Source: Sphingobacteriaceae bacterium (GTDB taxonomy: Bacteria; Bacteroidota; Bacteroidia; Sphingobacteriales; Sphingobacteriaceae). From it: 36,667 nt of DNA. The notes beneath the pieces are model-generated. The model made no database searches. It was not told the DNA's origin and saw only the letters and a list, made by a program, of their open reading frames with translations. The position numbers and the translations under genes are program-made. The stretch covers positions 1 through 36,667 of the forward strand of contig JAHEGO010000011.1 of assembly GCA_024645045.1 (NCBI GenBank). Direction: 5' to 3'. Shown in pieces: positions 25,451-33,297 of this stretch (its first letter is position 1; every line of letters starts with the position of its first letter).

Positions 25451-27040
25451 TTAGTCTATTGCAATTATTTGAAAGTTCTTGCTCAATGGTTCTGAATTAT
25501 TCTTGATGATTTCCAGTAGCGCATTATTTTTTAAATACCAAGCACTAAAATTTTCAGTTCTTTCTTGTAAAATCCCATTTGGAAAAAAGGAAGATTTTAA
25601 TTTTACAATTTGATTGACACCAATTTGTTGTCTTTTCTTTTCAGCCTTCAACATTTTTTTCTCTAATGAAGTAAGGAGTTTGGAGATTTTTTTATCCGAA
25701 GCGCTTGCTGTTGCCAATAAAGTAGGATCTATTCTTGCTAGTTTTTCATGAATCGCACCTAGTTGCAATGAGATTAATTGCTGCTCTGTAGCGAGTGATA
25801 ATTCGTTTTGGGTATGATTTTGCACAAATTCGTTTACAATTGCTTCTAAGGGCTTGAATATGTCTTCAGGCTGATTTAAATGCGTATTCATTACCTTCAG
25901 TTGCTTTTTTTCGGTCAATGCAAATGAATTTCTCCAAGCAATTAACGGAAATGGAATCATATAATGCGCGAAAGTGCTTTTCAATTGCAACCAATAGGCA
26001 ATTTCACCTGGCCCACCTACATAGGCTAAATTTGGTAAAATATGCTCTTGGTATAATGGGCGCATCAATACATTCGGACTGAAATTTTCAGGATGAACTT
26101 TGATTTCAGATAGAAGTTCGTCTGCACTAAATTTAAATTTTTGATCAGCAGTTTCAAATCCAGATTCTGTTTTTATTATTCTGCTTCTAGATTGTGCAGA
26201 CAAATAAAAGAAATTTAGCTCTCTTGGATTAACTTGAATAGGGTAATGTTTTTTGAGCAGGCTATTTGTTTCCGAAACTTTTGCAAAACTATTTTGTTCA
26301 AAAATATCTTTGCTGATAATTTCTGAAAATCTATTTTTTAGTTTTGGGTGATTTGCATCAATGATAATTAAACCATCTTCTTTGAATAGCTCATTCACTA
26401 AAATCCTAGTCGCATCGGCAAGCGATTTTTTTTCAGAATAAGCCAGTTTAAAAAGTTGAATAATTTTTTCTTTGTTTGTTTGTGCGCCAAAATAGTGGTC
26501 TAGCGAATCAATAATTTTATCAATTCCATTTGTTTCTAAAGTACCAACAGCGCCGCCACTTTGCTGTTTCCATTCAAATGTTGTGCCGGCTATATTTGCA
26601 TGGTTTATTTCTTCAAAATCATGGTCTTCTGTTGCCATCCAAAACACAGGAATTATGTTGTTTCTTGGATTTGTAACAGCTACTTGTTTTGCTAAATTGA
26701 TACAAGTAATAATTTTATAAATAAAATAAAGTTCCGCAGTAAAAAGGCCAAGCTGATGACCAGTAGTAATGGTAAAAGTATTTTCTGCGAGTAAAGATGA
26801 AATGTTCTGTTTTGTTAATGCTGAACTTTGAATATTTTGATATTGTTCTTGTATAACAGCAACCAATGTTGCCCTGTCAATCGGATTATTTTTTCGATTG
26901 GAAATGATATGTTCAAATGATTTTACCTCAGGGGCATGTTCATAAAAAGGTTTTAATTTTTCATTTGCATCAAGGTAATCAAGAAAAAGCTGACTAAAGT
27001 TGCCCGTGGAATGATATGGTATTTTAAAACTATTTTCCAT
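25451..27040 (-). CDS. bshC: Bacillithiol synthase BshC (cysteine-adding enzyme)
   Basis: 529 residues, typical length. Family motifs are TITTGHQLGLFTAELYFIYKI (about 92-112), IIPVFWMATEDHDFEEINH, the central GPGEIAYWLQLKSTF-type segment and a C-terminal coiled-coil region (KISKLLTSLEKKMLKAEKKRQ). BshC attaches cysteine to glucosaminyl-malate to complete bacillithiol, the low-molecular-weight thiol of Bacillota and many Bacteroidota. It is cytosolic. It follows rimO by 15 bases and is the last gene of the ftsY-rimO-bshC run. Confidence 0.95.
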   Translation of the reverse strand: MENSFKIPYHSTGNFSQLFLDYLDANEKLKPFYEHAPEVKSFEHIISNRKNNPIDRATLVAVIQEQYQNIQSSALTKQNISSLLAENTFTITTGHQLGLFTAELYFIYKIITCINLAKQVAVTNPRNNIIPVFWMATEDHDFEEINHANIAGTTFEWKQQSGGAVGTLETNGIDKIIDSLDHYFGAQTNKEKIIQLFKLAYSEKKSLADATRILVNELFKEDGLIIIDANHPKLKNRFSEIISKDIFEQNSFAKVSETNSLLKKHYPIQVNPRELNFFYLSAQSRSRIIKTESGFETADQKFKFSADELLSEIKVHPENFSPNVLMRPLYQEHILPNLAYVGGPGEIAYWLQLKSTFAHYMIPFPLIAWRNSFALTEKKQLKVMNTHLNQPEDIFKPLEAIVNEFVQNHTQNELSLATEQQLISLQLGAIHEKLARIDPTLLATASASDKKISKLLTSLEKKMLKAEKKRQQIGVNQIVKLKSSFFPNGILQERTENFSAWYLKNNALLEIIKNNSEPLSKNFQIIAID

Positions 27041-27055
27041 GGTTGCTTGATTTTT

Positions 27056-28366
27056 TTAGCTTATCACATTACCGTATAAGTCGAATTCGGTTGCTTTGGA
27101 AATTTTTGCTTGTACAAAACTACCAACACTAAGGTATTGATCTTTTGCGTCAATTAAAACTTCGTTATCCACTTCAGGCGAATCAAATTCAGTTCTACCA
27201 ACAAAATAATCTTTTTCTTTACGGTCAATCATGACTTTGAAAGTTTGACCTACTTTAGCTTGGTTAAGTTGGAAAGAAATATCTTGTTGTACTTCCATGA
27301 TACTATCTGCGCGTGCTTGTTTTTCTTCCGCACTTAGTGTATCATTCAAAGTATGAGCATGTGTGTTTTCTTCATGCGAATAGGTGAAAACACCCAAACG
27401 ATCGAATTTGCTTTCTGCAACAAAATCAATCAGCTCGGCTACGTCTTGTTCTGTTTCGCCAGGGTAACCTGCAATCATGGTCGTTCTTAATGCAATATTA
27501 GGCACACGACTTCTGATTTCATTTACCAATTCAATGGTTCTTCTTTTGGTAATTCCACGACGCATCGATTTAAGCATATTATCACTGATGTGTTGTAATG
27601 GCATGTCCAAATACTTACAAATATTATCGCGTTCGTTCATTACGTCTAATACATCCATAGGAAATTGAGAAGGGTAGGCGTATTGTAACCTAATCCATTC
27701 CAAACCTTCTACATCAGATAAGTTTTTAAGTAGATCTGCTAATTTTCTATCGTTGTAAATATCTAATCCGTAATAAGTAAGATCTTGCGCAATTAAAATA
27801 AGTTCTTTAGTTCCTTTGTTTACAAGGTTCTTAGCCTCTTTCACTAATTCTTCAATAGGTCTAGAAACATGTGCGCCACGCATCAAAGGGATAGCACAAA
27901 AAGAGCAAGGTCTATTGCAACCTTCTGCAATTTTGAAATAAGCAAAATGTGCAGGCGTAGTTAATAACCTTTCTCCAACTAGTTCATGTTTGTAATCTGC
28001 GCCAACTGTTTTTAATAATCTAACTAAGTCGTTGGTCCCAAAATAGGCATCTACATTAGGAATTTCTTTTTCTAATTCTGGTTTATATCGCTGAGATAAA
28101 CAACCAGTCACATAAACCTTATCAATTTTTCCTTGCTCTTTGAGTTCGGTATATTTTAATATTGTATCAATTGATTCTTGTTTTGCGTTATCTATAAAAC
28201 CGCAGGTATTAATAATAACTGTATTAAAATCGATTACTTCAGATTCGTGACTAACGTCAAATTGATTGCCTTTCAATTGACCCATCAATACTTCAGAGTC
28301 GACCATATTTTTAGAACAACCTAAAGTGACAATGTTAATTTTATCTTTATTACCTTTTGTTTTCAT
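27056..28366 (-). CDS. rimO: Ribosomal protein S12 methylthiotransferase
   Basis: 436 residues. The N-terminal UPF0004 domain carries three Cys (Cys17 in LGCSKNMVDSE, Cys55 in NTCGFIDNAK, Cys89 in VTGCLSQRY) for the auxiliary 4Fe-4S cluster. The radical-SAM triad is in EGCNRPCSFCAIP (Cys150, Cys154, Cys157), and a C-terminal TRAM domain starts near residue 370. The motif QHISDNMLKSMRRG and MIAGYPGETE separate RimO from MiaB. It methylthiolates the conserved Asp of ribosomal protein S12. It lies 12 bases after ftsY. Confidence 0.95.
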   Translation of the reverse strand: MKTKGNKDKINIVTLGCSKNMVDSEVLMGQLKGNQFDVSHESEVIDFNTVIINTCGFIDNAKQESIDTILKYTELKEQGKIDKVYVTGCLSQRYKPELEKEIPNVDAYFGTNDLVRLLKTVGADYKHELVGERLLTTPAHFAYFKIAEGCNRPCSFCAIPLMRGAHVSRPIEELVKEAKNLVNKGTKELILIAQDLTYYGLDIYNDRKLADLLKNLSDVEGLEWIRLQYAYPSQFPMDVLDVMNERDNICKYLDMPLQHISDNMLKSMRRGITKRRTIELVNEIRSRVPNIALRTTMIAGYPGETEQDVAELIDFVAESKFDRLGVFTYSHEENTHAHTLNDTLSAEEKQARADSIMEVQQDISFQLNQAKVGQTFKVMIDRKEKDYFVGRTEFDSPEVDNEVLIDAKDQYLSVGSFVQAKISKATEFDLYGNVIS

Positions 28367-28378
28367 AGGGGCTTTAGG

Positions 28379-29329
28379 CTATTTAAAAAATGATTCCACA
28401 AAAGTGGTTTTATTAAATAATTGAATATCGTTGATGCCTTCTCCAACACCAATGTATTTTACTGGAATTTTAAATTGATCGCTAATGCCAATCACTACGC
28501 CACCTTTAGCGGTACCATCAAGTTTAGTTAAGGCAAGTGCATTTACTTCGGTTGCAGCAGTAAACTGTTTACATTGTTCAATGGCATTTTGACCAGTTGA
28601 TGCATCAAGTACCAATAGTATTTCATGCGGTGCATTCGGAACAACTTTTTGCATTACGTTTTTGATTTTACTCAATTCGTTCATCAAGTTGATTTTATTA
28701 TGCAAACGTCCGGCGGTGTCAATGATAACTACGTCTTCTCCGTTTGCAACCGCAGACTTTAAAGTATCAAAAGCAACGGCAGCAGGATCTGCACCCATTT
28801 TCTGAGAAACCACTCTTACATTTACGCGTTCACCCCATATGTGTAATTGCTCAACTGCTGCAGCTCTAAAGGTGTCTGCTGCACCTAATACTACTTTCTT
28901 TCCAGCTAAATTAAATTGGTTGGCTAATTTGCCAATGGTGGTTGTTTTACCCACTCCATTTACGCCAACAACCATAATTACATAGGGTTTAGCGTCATCC
29001 TTAATTTCAAAATGATTAAAGTCTACGTTGTTATTTTCTGCTAATAAAGCTGAAATTTCTTCATGTAAAACTTTGTTAAGTTCTGCGGTGTTGATGTATT
29101 TTTCTGCAGCCACTCTTTTTTCTACACGTGCAATTATTTTTAAAGTTGTTTCAACGCCCACATCTGCGCCAATTAAAATTTCTTCTAAATTATCAAGCAC
29201 TTCAGCATCAACTTCGGTCTTGCCAATTATGGCGCGAGTAATTTTCCCAAAAATAGATTCTTTGGTTTTCTCAAGGCTTTGCGTCAGCTTCTCTTGTTTT
29301 TTTGATGAAAAAAAATCAAATATTCCCAT
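28379..29329 (-). CDS. ftsY: Signal recognition particle receptor FtsY
   Basis: 316 residues. It has only the NG domain: a helical N domain (about 1-95) and a GTPase G domain with G1 VGVNGVGKTTTIGKLA (about 120-136), GAADTFRAAAVEQL, the G3 box IIDTAGRLHNK, G4 ALTKLDGTAKGG and G5-like VKYIGVGEGINDI. The acidic A domain of E. coli FtsY is absent, as usual in Bacteroidota. It receives the SRP-ribosome complex at the inner membrane. A hairpin terminator separates it from the ribosomal protein genes upstream, although read-through may still feed it. Confidence 0.96.
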   Translation of the reverse strand: MGIFDFFSSKKQEKLTQSLEKTKESIFGKITRAIIGKTEVDAEVLDNLEEILIGADVGVETTLKIIARVEKRVAAEKYINTAELNKVLHEEISALLAENNNVDFNHFEIKDDAKPYVIMVVGVNGVGKTTTIGKLANQFNLAGKKVVLGAADTFRAAAVEQLHIWGERVNVRVVSQKMGADPAAVAFDTLKSAVANGEDVVIIDTAGRLHNKINLMNELSKIKNVMQKVVPNAPHEILLVLDASTGQNAIEQCKQFTAATEVNALALTKLDGTAKGGVVIGISDQFKIPVKYIGVGEGINDIQLFNKTTFVESFFK

Positions 29330-29340
29330 GATGTGATATA

Positions 29341-29370
29341 AAAAAAGCTCCTTTCAAAAGAAAGAAGCTT
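29341..29370 (-). terminator. Terminator between ribosomal protein operon and ftsY
   Basis: On the minus strand an 11-bp stem (29370-29360 with 29355-29345, one G-T wobble) with a TTTT loop is followed by a run of T. It lies 21 bases after the DUF4295 stop codon. It should end most rpmB-rpmG transcripts before ftsY. Confidence 0.8.
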
Positions 29371-29391
29371 CTGTTAATGTTGTAAATTAAC

Positions 29392-29550
29392 TTATTTAGA
29401 TGCGTTAATGATATCTTTTACGTGGTCATTGTGTACCACTTGTTCTTTGAAGCTGTAAGCGCCTGTTTTAGGAGACTTTACAGTAACAATCACTTTTGAA
29501 TATTCTTTACCGTTTCCAGTTTTTAATGTTGCAACTACCTTCTTAGCCAT
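29392..29550 (-). CDS. DUF4295 small basic protein
   Basis: 52 residues: MAKKVVATLKTGNGKEYSKV ... ending HVKDIINASK. Found by translating the gap after rpmG; start ATG at 29548-29550 and stop TAA at 29392-29394. It matches the DUF4295 family, short Lys-rich proteins encoded right after L28 and L33 in Bacteroidota. The basic composition and fixed position beside ribosomal proteins suggest a ribosome-associated role, but this is inference. It starts 20 bases after rpmG and ends just before a terminator. Confidence 0.9.
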   Translation of the reverse strand: MAKKVVATLKTGNGKEYSKVIVTVKSPKTGAYSFKEQVVHNDHVKDIINASK

Positions 29551-29570
29551 GACTTAATATTTTATATTAA

Positions 29571-29753
29571 TTACTTAATTTCTTTGTGAGTTGTTTTGCG
29601 TTTCAATACAGGATTGAATTTTTTCAATTCTAAACGCTCTGTTGTATTCTTTTTATTTTTAGTCGTGATATATCTCGACATGCCAGGTAAACCACTTTCT
29701 TTGTGCTCTGTGCATTCTAAAATTACCTGTACTCTATTGCCTTTCTTTGCCAT
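29571..29753 (-). CDS. rpmG: 50S ribosomal protein L33
   Basis: 60 residues, with the L33 pattern [14 protein letters not shown] ... [21 protein letters not shown] (the two stretches are separated by SGLPGMSR). It has only one Cys (in ILECTEH), so it is the zinc-independent form lacking the CxxC pairs. It lies 26 bases after rpmB in the same unit. Confidence 0.95.
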   Translation of the reverse strand: MAKKGNRVQVILECTEHKESGLPGMSRYITTKNKKNTTERLELKKFNPVLKRKTTHKEIK

Positions 29754-29779
29754 TGCCTTCTTTTGCTAAATATTTTTAA

Positions 29780-30013
29780 TTAGATCTTACCTGTTTTTAC
29801 AAATTGATTGATACAAGCTGCAATCCCTTTTTTATCGATTGTTTTTAATGCTGAAGTAGATACTTTTAAAGTAATCCATTGGTCTTCTTCAGGAATGTAA
29901 AACTTTTTCAAAAACAAATTCGGTAAGAACTTTCTTTTCGTCTTACGATTTGAATTAGATACATTATATCCTTTTATCGCACTTTTTCCTGTTAAATCAC
30001 AAACTTTTGACAT
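29780..30013 (-). CDS. rpmB: 50S ribosomal protein L28
   Basis: 77 residues, with the L28 hallmarks MSKVCDLTGKSAIKGYNVSN, SNRKTKRKFLPNL and the C-terminal VSTSALKTIDKKG. A single Cys indicates the zinc-free form. It is the first gene of the rpmB-rpmG-DUF4295 unit, with a good promoter 40 bases upstream. Confidence 0.96.
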   Translation of the reverse strand: MSKVCDLTGKSAIKGYNVSNSNRKTKRKFLPNLFLKKFYIPEEDQWITLKVSTSALKTIDKKGIAACINQFVKTGKI

Positions 30014-30052
30014 GACTATATATTTTTATTGTATTCGTTCTTAAAGAGTTTG

Positions 30053-30083
30053 CAAATATCTTAAAAAATCTGTTAACCGCAAA
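30053..30083 (-). promoter_or_regulatory. Promoter of the rpmB operon
   Basis: On the minus strand: TTTG (30083-30080), a 19-base spacer, then GATATTTG (30060-30053), one base off the TAnnTTTG -7 consensus and at the ideal spacing. Transcription would start near 30046, giving a leader of about 33 bases before the rpmB ATG. Confidence 0.65.
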
Positions 30084-30296
30084 TAGTTTTTCAATAATTA
30101 ATTCCATTTATTGGTAAAATAAAGCATCCTAGGCCTTTTAGATGTGCTAAAGCACACTAAATAAGCTATTTATATAAATTTTTTCAGCTTATAATCCACC
30201 TATCAAATTTTAGGACAAATCATTCAAATTGTTTAAAAAAGCGCAATATATGTGCTAAAAATACAATATAAGCTGATTTTTTGGTAATTTGCTATT
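30084..30296. other. AT-rich divergent region upstream of acs with repeated words
   Basis: No ORF. It contains AGGCCTTTT (30131-30139), a TGTGC-TAAA-GCACA hairpin (30143-30156), the word ATGTGCTAAA twice (30142-30151 and 30250-30259, each followed about 20 bases later by TAAGCT), and an ATAAGCT/AGCTTAT inverted pair (30161-30167, 30186-30192). A TAATTTG (30285-30291) shortly before the acs start is a possible variant -7 box. The pattern suggests regulatory sites for acs, but none matches a site I know. Confidence 0.4.
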
Positions 30297-32207
30297 ATGG
30301 AATTCAAAATAGACACATTCGAACAATATCAATCAATTTATCAGTATTCTGTAGCGCAACCTGAGCAATTTTGGGCTCAAATTGCCAATGAGTTTCTGTG
30401 GAAGAAAAAGTGGGATAAAGTTTTGGATTGGAATTTTCAAGAACCCACTATAAAATGGTTTGATGGGGCGCAATTAAATATAACCGAAAACTGCTTAGAT
30501 AGACATTTAGCTACTAAAGCCAATCAACCCGCAATAATATGGGAGCCCAACAACCCTGCAGAACAACATCGTACACTCACTTATCAAGAGCTTTATGAAC
30601 AGGTTTGTCGTTTTTCTCATGTTTTACAAAGAAATGGAGTGAAAAAAGGGGATAGGGTTTGTATTTATCTGCCAATGGTGCCGGAATTAGCAATCGCGGT
30701 TTTAGCGTGTGCGAGAATTGGGGCAATACATTCTGTGGTTTTTGGTGGTTTCTCTGCCCAATCAATTGCAGATCGAATAATAGATGCTGCATGTGCTTTT
30801 GTTATTACAGCTGATGGAGGGTATCGTGGCAATAAAGAAATTCCTTTAAAATCTGTCATAGATGATGCTTTGATGCAATGTAAAACTGTACAGAAAGTCA
30901 TCGTTTTAAACAGATCTAATACACCGGTTTCTATGATTAAAGGAAGAGATGTTTGGTGGGAAGAAGAAATAAAAATGGTGGAAGATTTAAAGCTAAAAGA
31001 TTTTCCTGCTGTTACCATGGAAGCTGAAGACGAGTTGTTTATTCTTTATACTTCCGGGTCAACAGGAAAGCCTAAAGGTGTTGTTCATACCTGTGCTGGT
31101 TATATGGTGTATACTGGCTATACTTTTGCAACTGTTTTTCAATATCAACCCAAAGAAGTGTTTTTCTGTACGGCAGATATTGGTTGGATTACAGGTCATT
31201 CGTATATTGTTTACGGTCCGCTTTCTCAAGGTGCAACATCAGTTGTTTTTGAAGGTATTCCAACCTATCCAGACGCAGGTCGTTTTTGGGATGTAGTAGC
31301 AAAACACCATGTCAATATTTTATACACTGCACCAACTGCAATTCGTTCATTGATGCAATTTGGTGATGAATTTATTGACGGCAAAGATTTGAGTTCGCTG
31401 AGGGTTTTAGGCTCGGTTGGTGAACCCATAAACGAAGAAGCTTGGCACTGGTACCATCAAAAAATAGGCAAATCGAATTGTCCAATTGTTGATACGTGGT
31501 GGCAAACCGAAACAGGTGGAATGCTTATTTCTCCTATTGCGGGTGTAACTCCATTAAAACCTGCACATGCTACATTTCCATTGCCAGGTGTTCAGCCAAT
31601 TTTAGTTGATGAAAATGGAGCTGAAATTTTTGGCAATAATGTAAGTGGGAATTTATGTATTAAGTTTCCATGGCCAGGTATGTTAAGGACTACATACGGA
31701 GACCATGAGCGATGTCGTCAAAATTATTTTTCAACTTATCCTAATTTATATTTTACTGGAGATGGCTGTTTGAGAGATGAATCGGGGAATTACCGAATTA
31801 CTGGAAGAGTAGATGACGTGATGAATGTTTCAGGACATCGCATTGGAACTGCAGAAGTAGAAAATGCAATCAATGCGCATACTGGTGTAATTGAGTCTGC
31901 AGTGGTAGGATATCCGCATGATATCAAAGGGCAAGGAATTTATGCTTATGTAATTTGTGAACACGATTTCATAAATGATGAATTGATGCGAAAAGATATT
32001 TCACAAACTGTTGCAAGAATTATAGGTGCCATTGCAAAGCCAGATAAAATTCAATTTGTAAAAGGGTTGCCTAAAACTAGATCCGGAAAAATTATGCGTA
32101 GAATTTTGCGAAAAATTGCGGAAGGAGAATTGTCCAATTTGGGCGATACCAGCACATTGCTAGATCCAGATGTGGTAGCAAGTATAGCTGACGCAAGAAT
32201 TAATTAA
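30297..32207 (+). CDS. acs: Acetyl-coenzyme A synthetase
   Basis: 636 residues. AMP-forming acyl-CoA synthetase features are IYLPMVPELAIAVLACARIGA, the P-loop FILYTSGSTGKPKGVVHT, the W-rich acetate pocket DTWWQTETGGMLISP, the hinge region YFTGDGCLRDESGNYRITGRVDDVMNVSGHRI (continuous in the protein) and the C-terminal KTRSGKIMRRILRKI, whose Lys is the known acetylation-control and catalytic residue. It activates acetate to acetyl-CoA via acetyl-AMP in the cytosol. Length is close to the E. coli enzyme (652). It is divergent from the ribosomal operon. Confidence 0.97.
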   Translation: MEFKIDTFEQYQSIYQYSVAQPEQFWAQIANEFLWKKKWDKVLDWNFQEPTIKWFDGAQLNITENCLDRHLATKANQPAIIWEPNNPAEQHRTLTYQELYEQVCRFSHVLQRNGVKKGDRVCIYLPMVPELAIAVLACARIGAIHSVVFGGFSAQSIADRIIDAACAFVITADGGYRGNKEIPLKSVIDDALMQCKTVQKVIVLNRSNTPVSMIKGRDVWWEEEIKMVEDLKLKDFPAVTMEAEDELFILYTSGSTGKPKGVVHTCAGYMVYTGYTFATVFQYQPKEVFFCTADIGWITGHSYIVYGPLSQGATSVVFEGIPTYPDAGRFWDVVAKHHVNILYTAPTAIRSLMQFGDEFIDGKDLSSLRVLGSVGEPINEEAWHWYHQKIGKSNCPIVDTWWQTETGGMLISPIAGVTPLKPAHATFPLPGVQPILVDENGAEIFGNNVSGNLCIKFPWPGMLRTTYGDHERCRQNYFSTYPNLYFTGDGCLRDESGNYRITGRVDDVMNVSGHRIGTAEVENAINAHTGVIESAVVGYPHDIKGQGIYAYVICEHDFINDELMRKDISQTVARIIGAIAKPDKIQFVKGLPKTRSGKIMRRILRKIAEGELSNLGDTSTLLDPDVVASIADARIN

Positions 32208-32235
32208 ATTAAGGATTCGCTTCTGCCTAATTTAA
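32204..32235. other. Hairpin between acs and surE
   Basis: TTAAATTAAGG (32204-32214) pairs with CCTAATTTAA (32226-32235), a 10-bp stem with one bulged A and an 11-base loop, starting in the acs stop codon. There is no T-tract, so it is only a possible weak terminator or transcript end. Confidence 0.35.
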
Positions 32236-32237
32236 AG

Positions 32238-32257
32238 CACAAAAATGTATTTTTGTG
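32238..32257. promoter_or_regulatory. Perfect 9-bp dyad overlapping a -7 box before surE
   Basis: CACAAAAATGTATTTTTGTG has two exact 9-base arms around GT. Its right half contains TATTTTTG (32248-32255), an exact TAnnTTTG box. The surE ATG follows two bases after the dyad. It may be an operator over the promoter, or a short hairpin. Confidence 0.45.
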
Positions 32258-32259
32258 TT

Positions 32260-33039
32260 ATGAATTCGAATCGACCAATTATTTTAGTCACCAATGACGA
32301 TGGCATAACATCTTCAGGTATACAAAATTTAGCTTATTTGATGAAGGAGTTAGGCGATGTTGTTATTGTGGCTCCAGATAGCCCTCAATCTGCCATGGGT
32401 CATGCTATTACCATAGCTAAACCACTTCGTTTAGAAAAAGTAGATTTATATGATGGCATTCAAAGTTTTCAATGCAGTGGCACTCCAGTTGATTGCGTGA
32501 AACTAGCAGTGAATAAAATACTTCATCGTAAACCTGACTTATTAGTTTCAGGTATCAATCATGGCTCGAATTCTTCCATTAATATTTTGTATTCAGGCAC
32601 TATGTCTGCTGCAATGGAAGGAGCAATTGAAGGCATTCCTTCTATTGGTTTTTCGCTTTCAGATTTTTCGTCAAATGCAAATTTTCAACCTACTCATAAG
32701 TATATTTTAGCTATTGCTAAAAATGTTTTAGCAAATGGTTTGCCAAAATCAACTTTGTTAAATGTTAATTTTCCATTGGTTCAAAATTTTGAAGCGCTCC
32801 AGGGAGTTAAAATTTGCAGGCAAGCGGTAGCTAAATGGCAAGAAGAGTTTGACGAAAGGTTAGATCCACATAAACGTAAATATTATTGGCTCACTGGTGT
32901 TTTCGAATCAAACGATGAAGGTCAAGATACCGACGAATGGGCATTGAAAAATAATTTTGTATCAGTTGTTCCTGTTCAGTTTGACTTAACAGCATACGAT
33001 GCAATTGATGAATTATCAAATTGGAAATTTAATATTTAA
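32260..33039 (+). CDS. surE: 5'/3'-nucleotidase SurE
   Basis: 259 residues from the chosen start. The N-terminal metal-binding signature ILVTNDDGITSSGI holds the Asp pair, and PDSPQSAMGHAIT, SGTPVDCV, LVSGINHGSNSS and LYSGTMSAAMEGAIEGIPSI are the standard family blocks. SurE dephosphorylates nucleoside 5'/3'-monophosphates in the cytosol. An in-frame ATG at 32245 would add MYFCV, but those codons lie within the dyad and -7 box, so the ATG at 32260 (MNSNRPIIL) is preferred. It is followed after three bases by a small membrane protein and then lpxB. Confidence 0.95.
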   Translation: MNSNRPIILVTNDDGITSSGIQNLAYLMKELGDVVIVAPDSPQSAMGHAITIAKPLRLEKVDLYDGIQSFQCSGTPVDCVKLAVNKILHRKPDLLVSGINHGSNSSINILYSGTMSAAMEGAIEGIPSIGFSLSDFSSNANFQPTHKYILAIAKNVLANGLPKSTLLNVNFPLVQNFEALQGVKICRQAVAKWQEEFDERLDPHKRKYYWLTGVFESNDEGQDTDEWALKNNFVSVVPVQFDLTAYDAIDELSNWKFNI

Positions 33040-33042
33040 AAT

Positions 33043-33294
33043 ATGAAAGATAAATTTTATTTAGGTGTTTTATATGGAATGGCATTGCCATTGTTGGCCT
33101 ATATTTTTGGTGATTATATTCAATCAAAAATAGCTTTTCATTTGCGCCCAAATTTCTTTCAGATTTTATGTGTTGGAGTGAATATGATCATTTTTCAAAT
33201 TGCTATCAAAAAACAATTCGATGCTTTGGCAAAAGGAGTGTTGTTTAGCACTTTTTTCTATGCCATTATTTTTGCTTATTTCTTTTTGAGATAA
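33043..33294 (+). CDS. Small membrane protein between surE and lpxB
   Basis: 83 residues with probably two or three hydrophobic segments (about 5-24 FYLGVLYGMALPLLAYIFGD, 38-54 FFQILCVGVNMIIFQIA and 65-82 GVLFSTFFYAIIFAYFFL). No motif of known function. It begins three bases after surE and ends three bases before lpxB, so it is translated in the same unit. I recall similar small membrane ORFs at this place in other Bacteroidota. An envelope or lipid A-related role is only suggested by position. Confidence 0.8.
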   Translation: MKDKFYLGVLYGMALPLLAYIFGDYIQSKIAFHLRPNFFQILCVGVNMIIFQIAIKKQFDALAKGVLFSTFFYAIIFAYFFLR

Positions 33295-33297
33295 ATC

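Noticed and set aside
30665-31018. 117-residue minus-strand frame
   Set aside because: It is antisense inside acs, whose reading frame is unambiguous.
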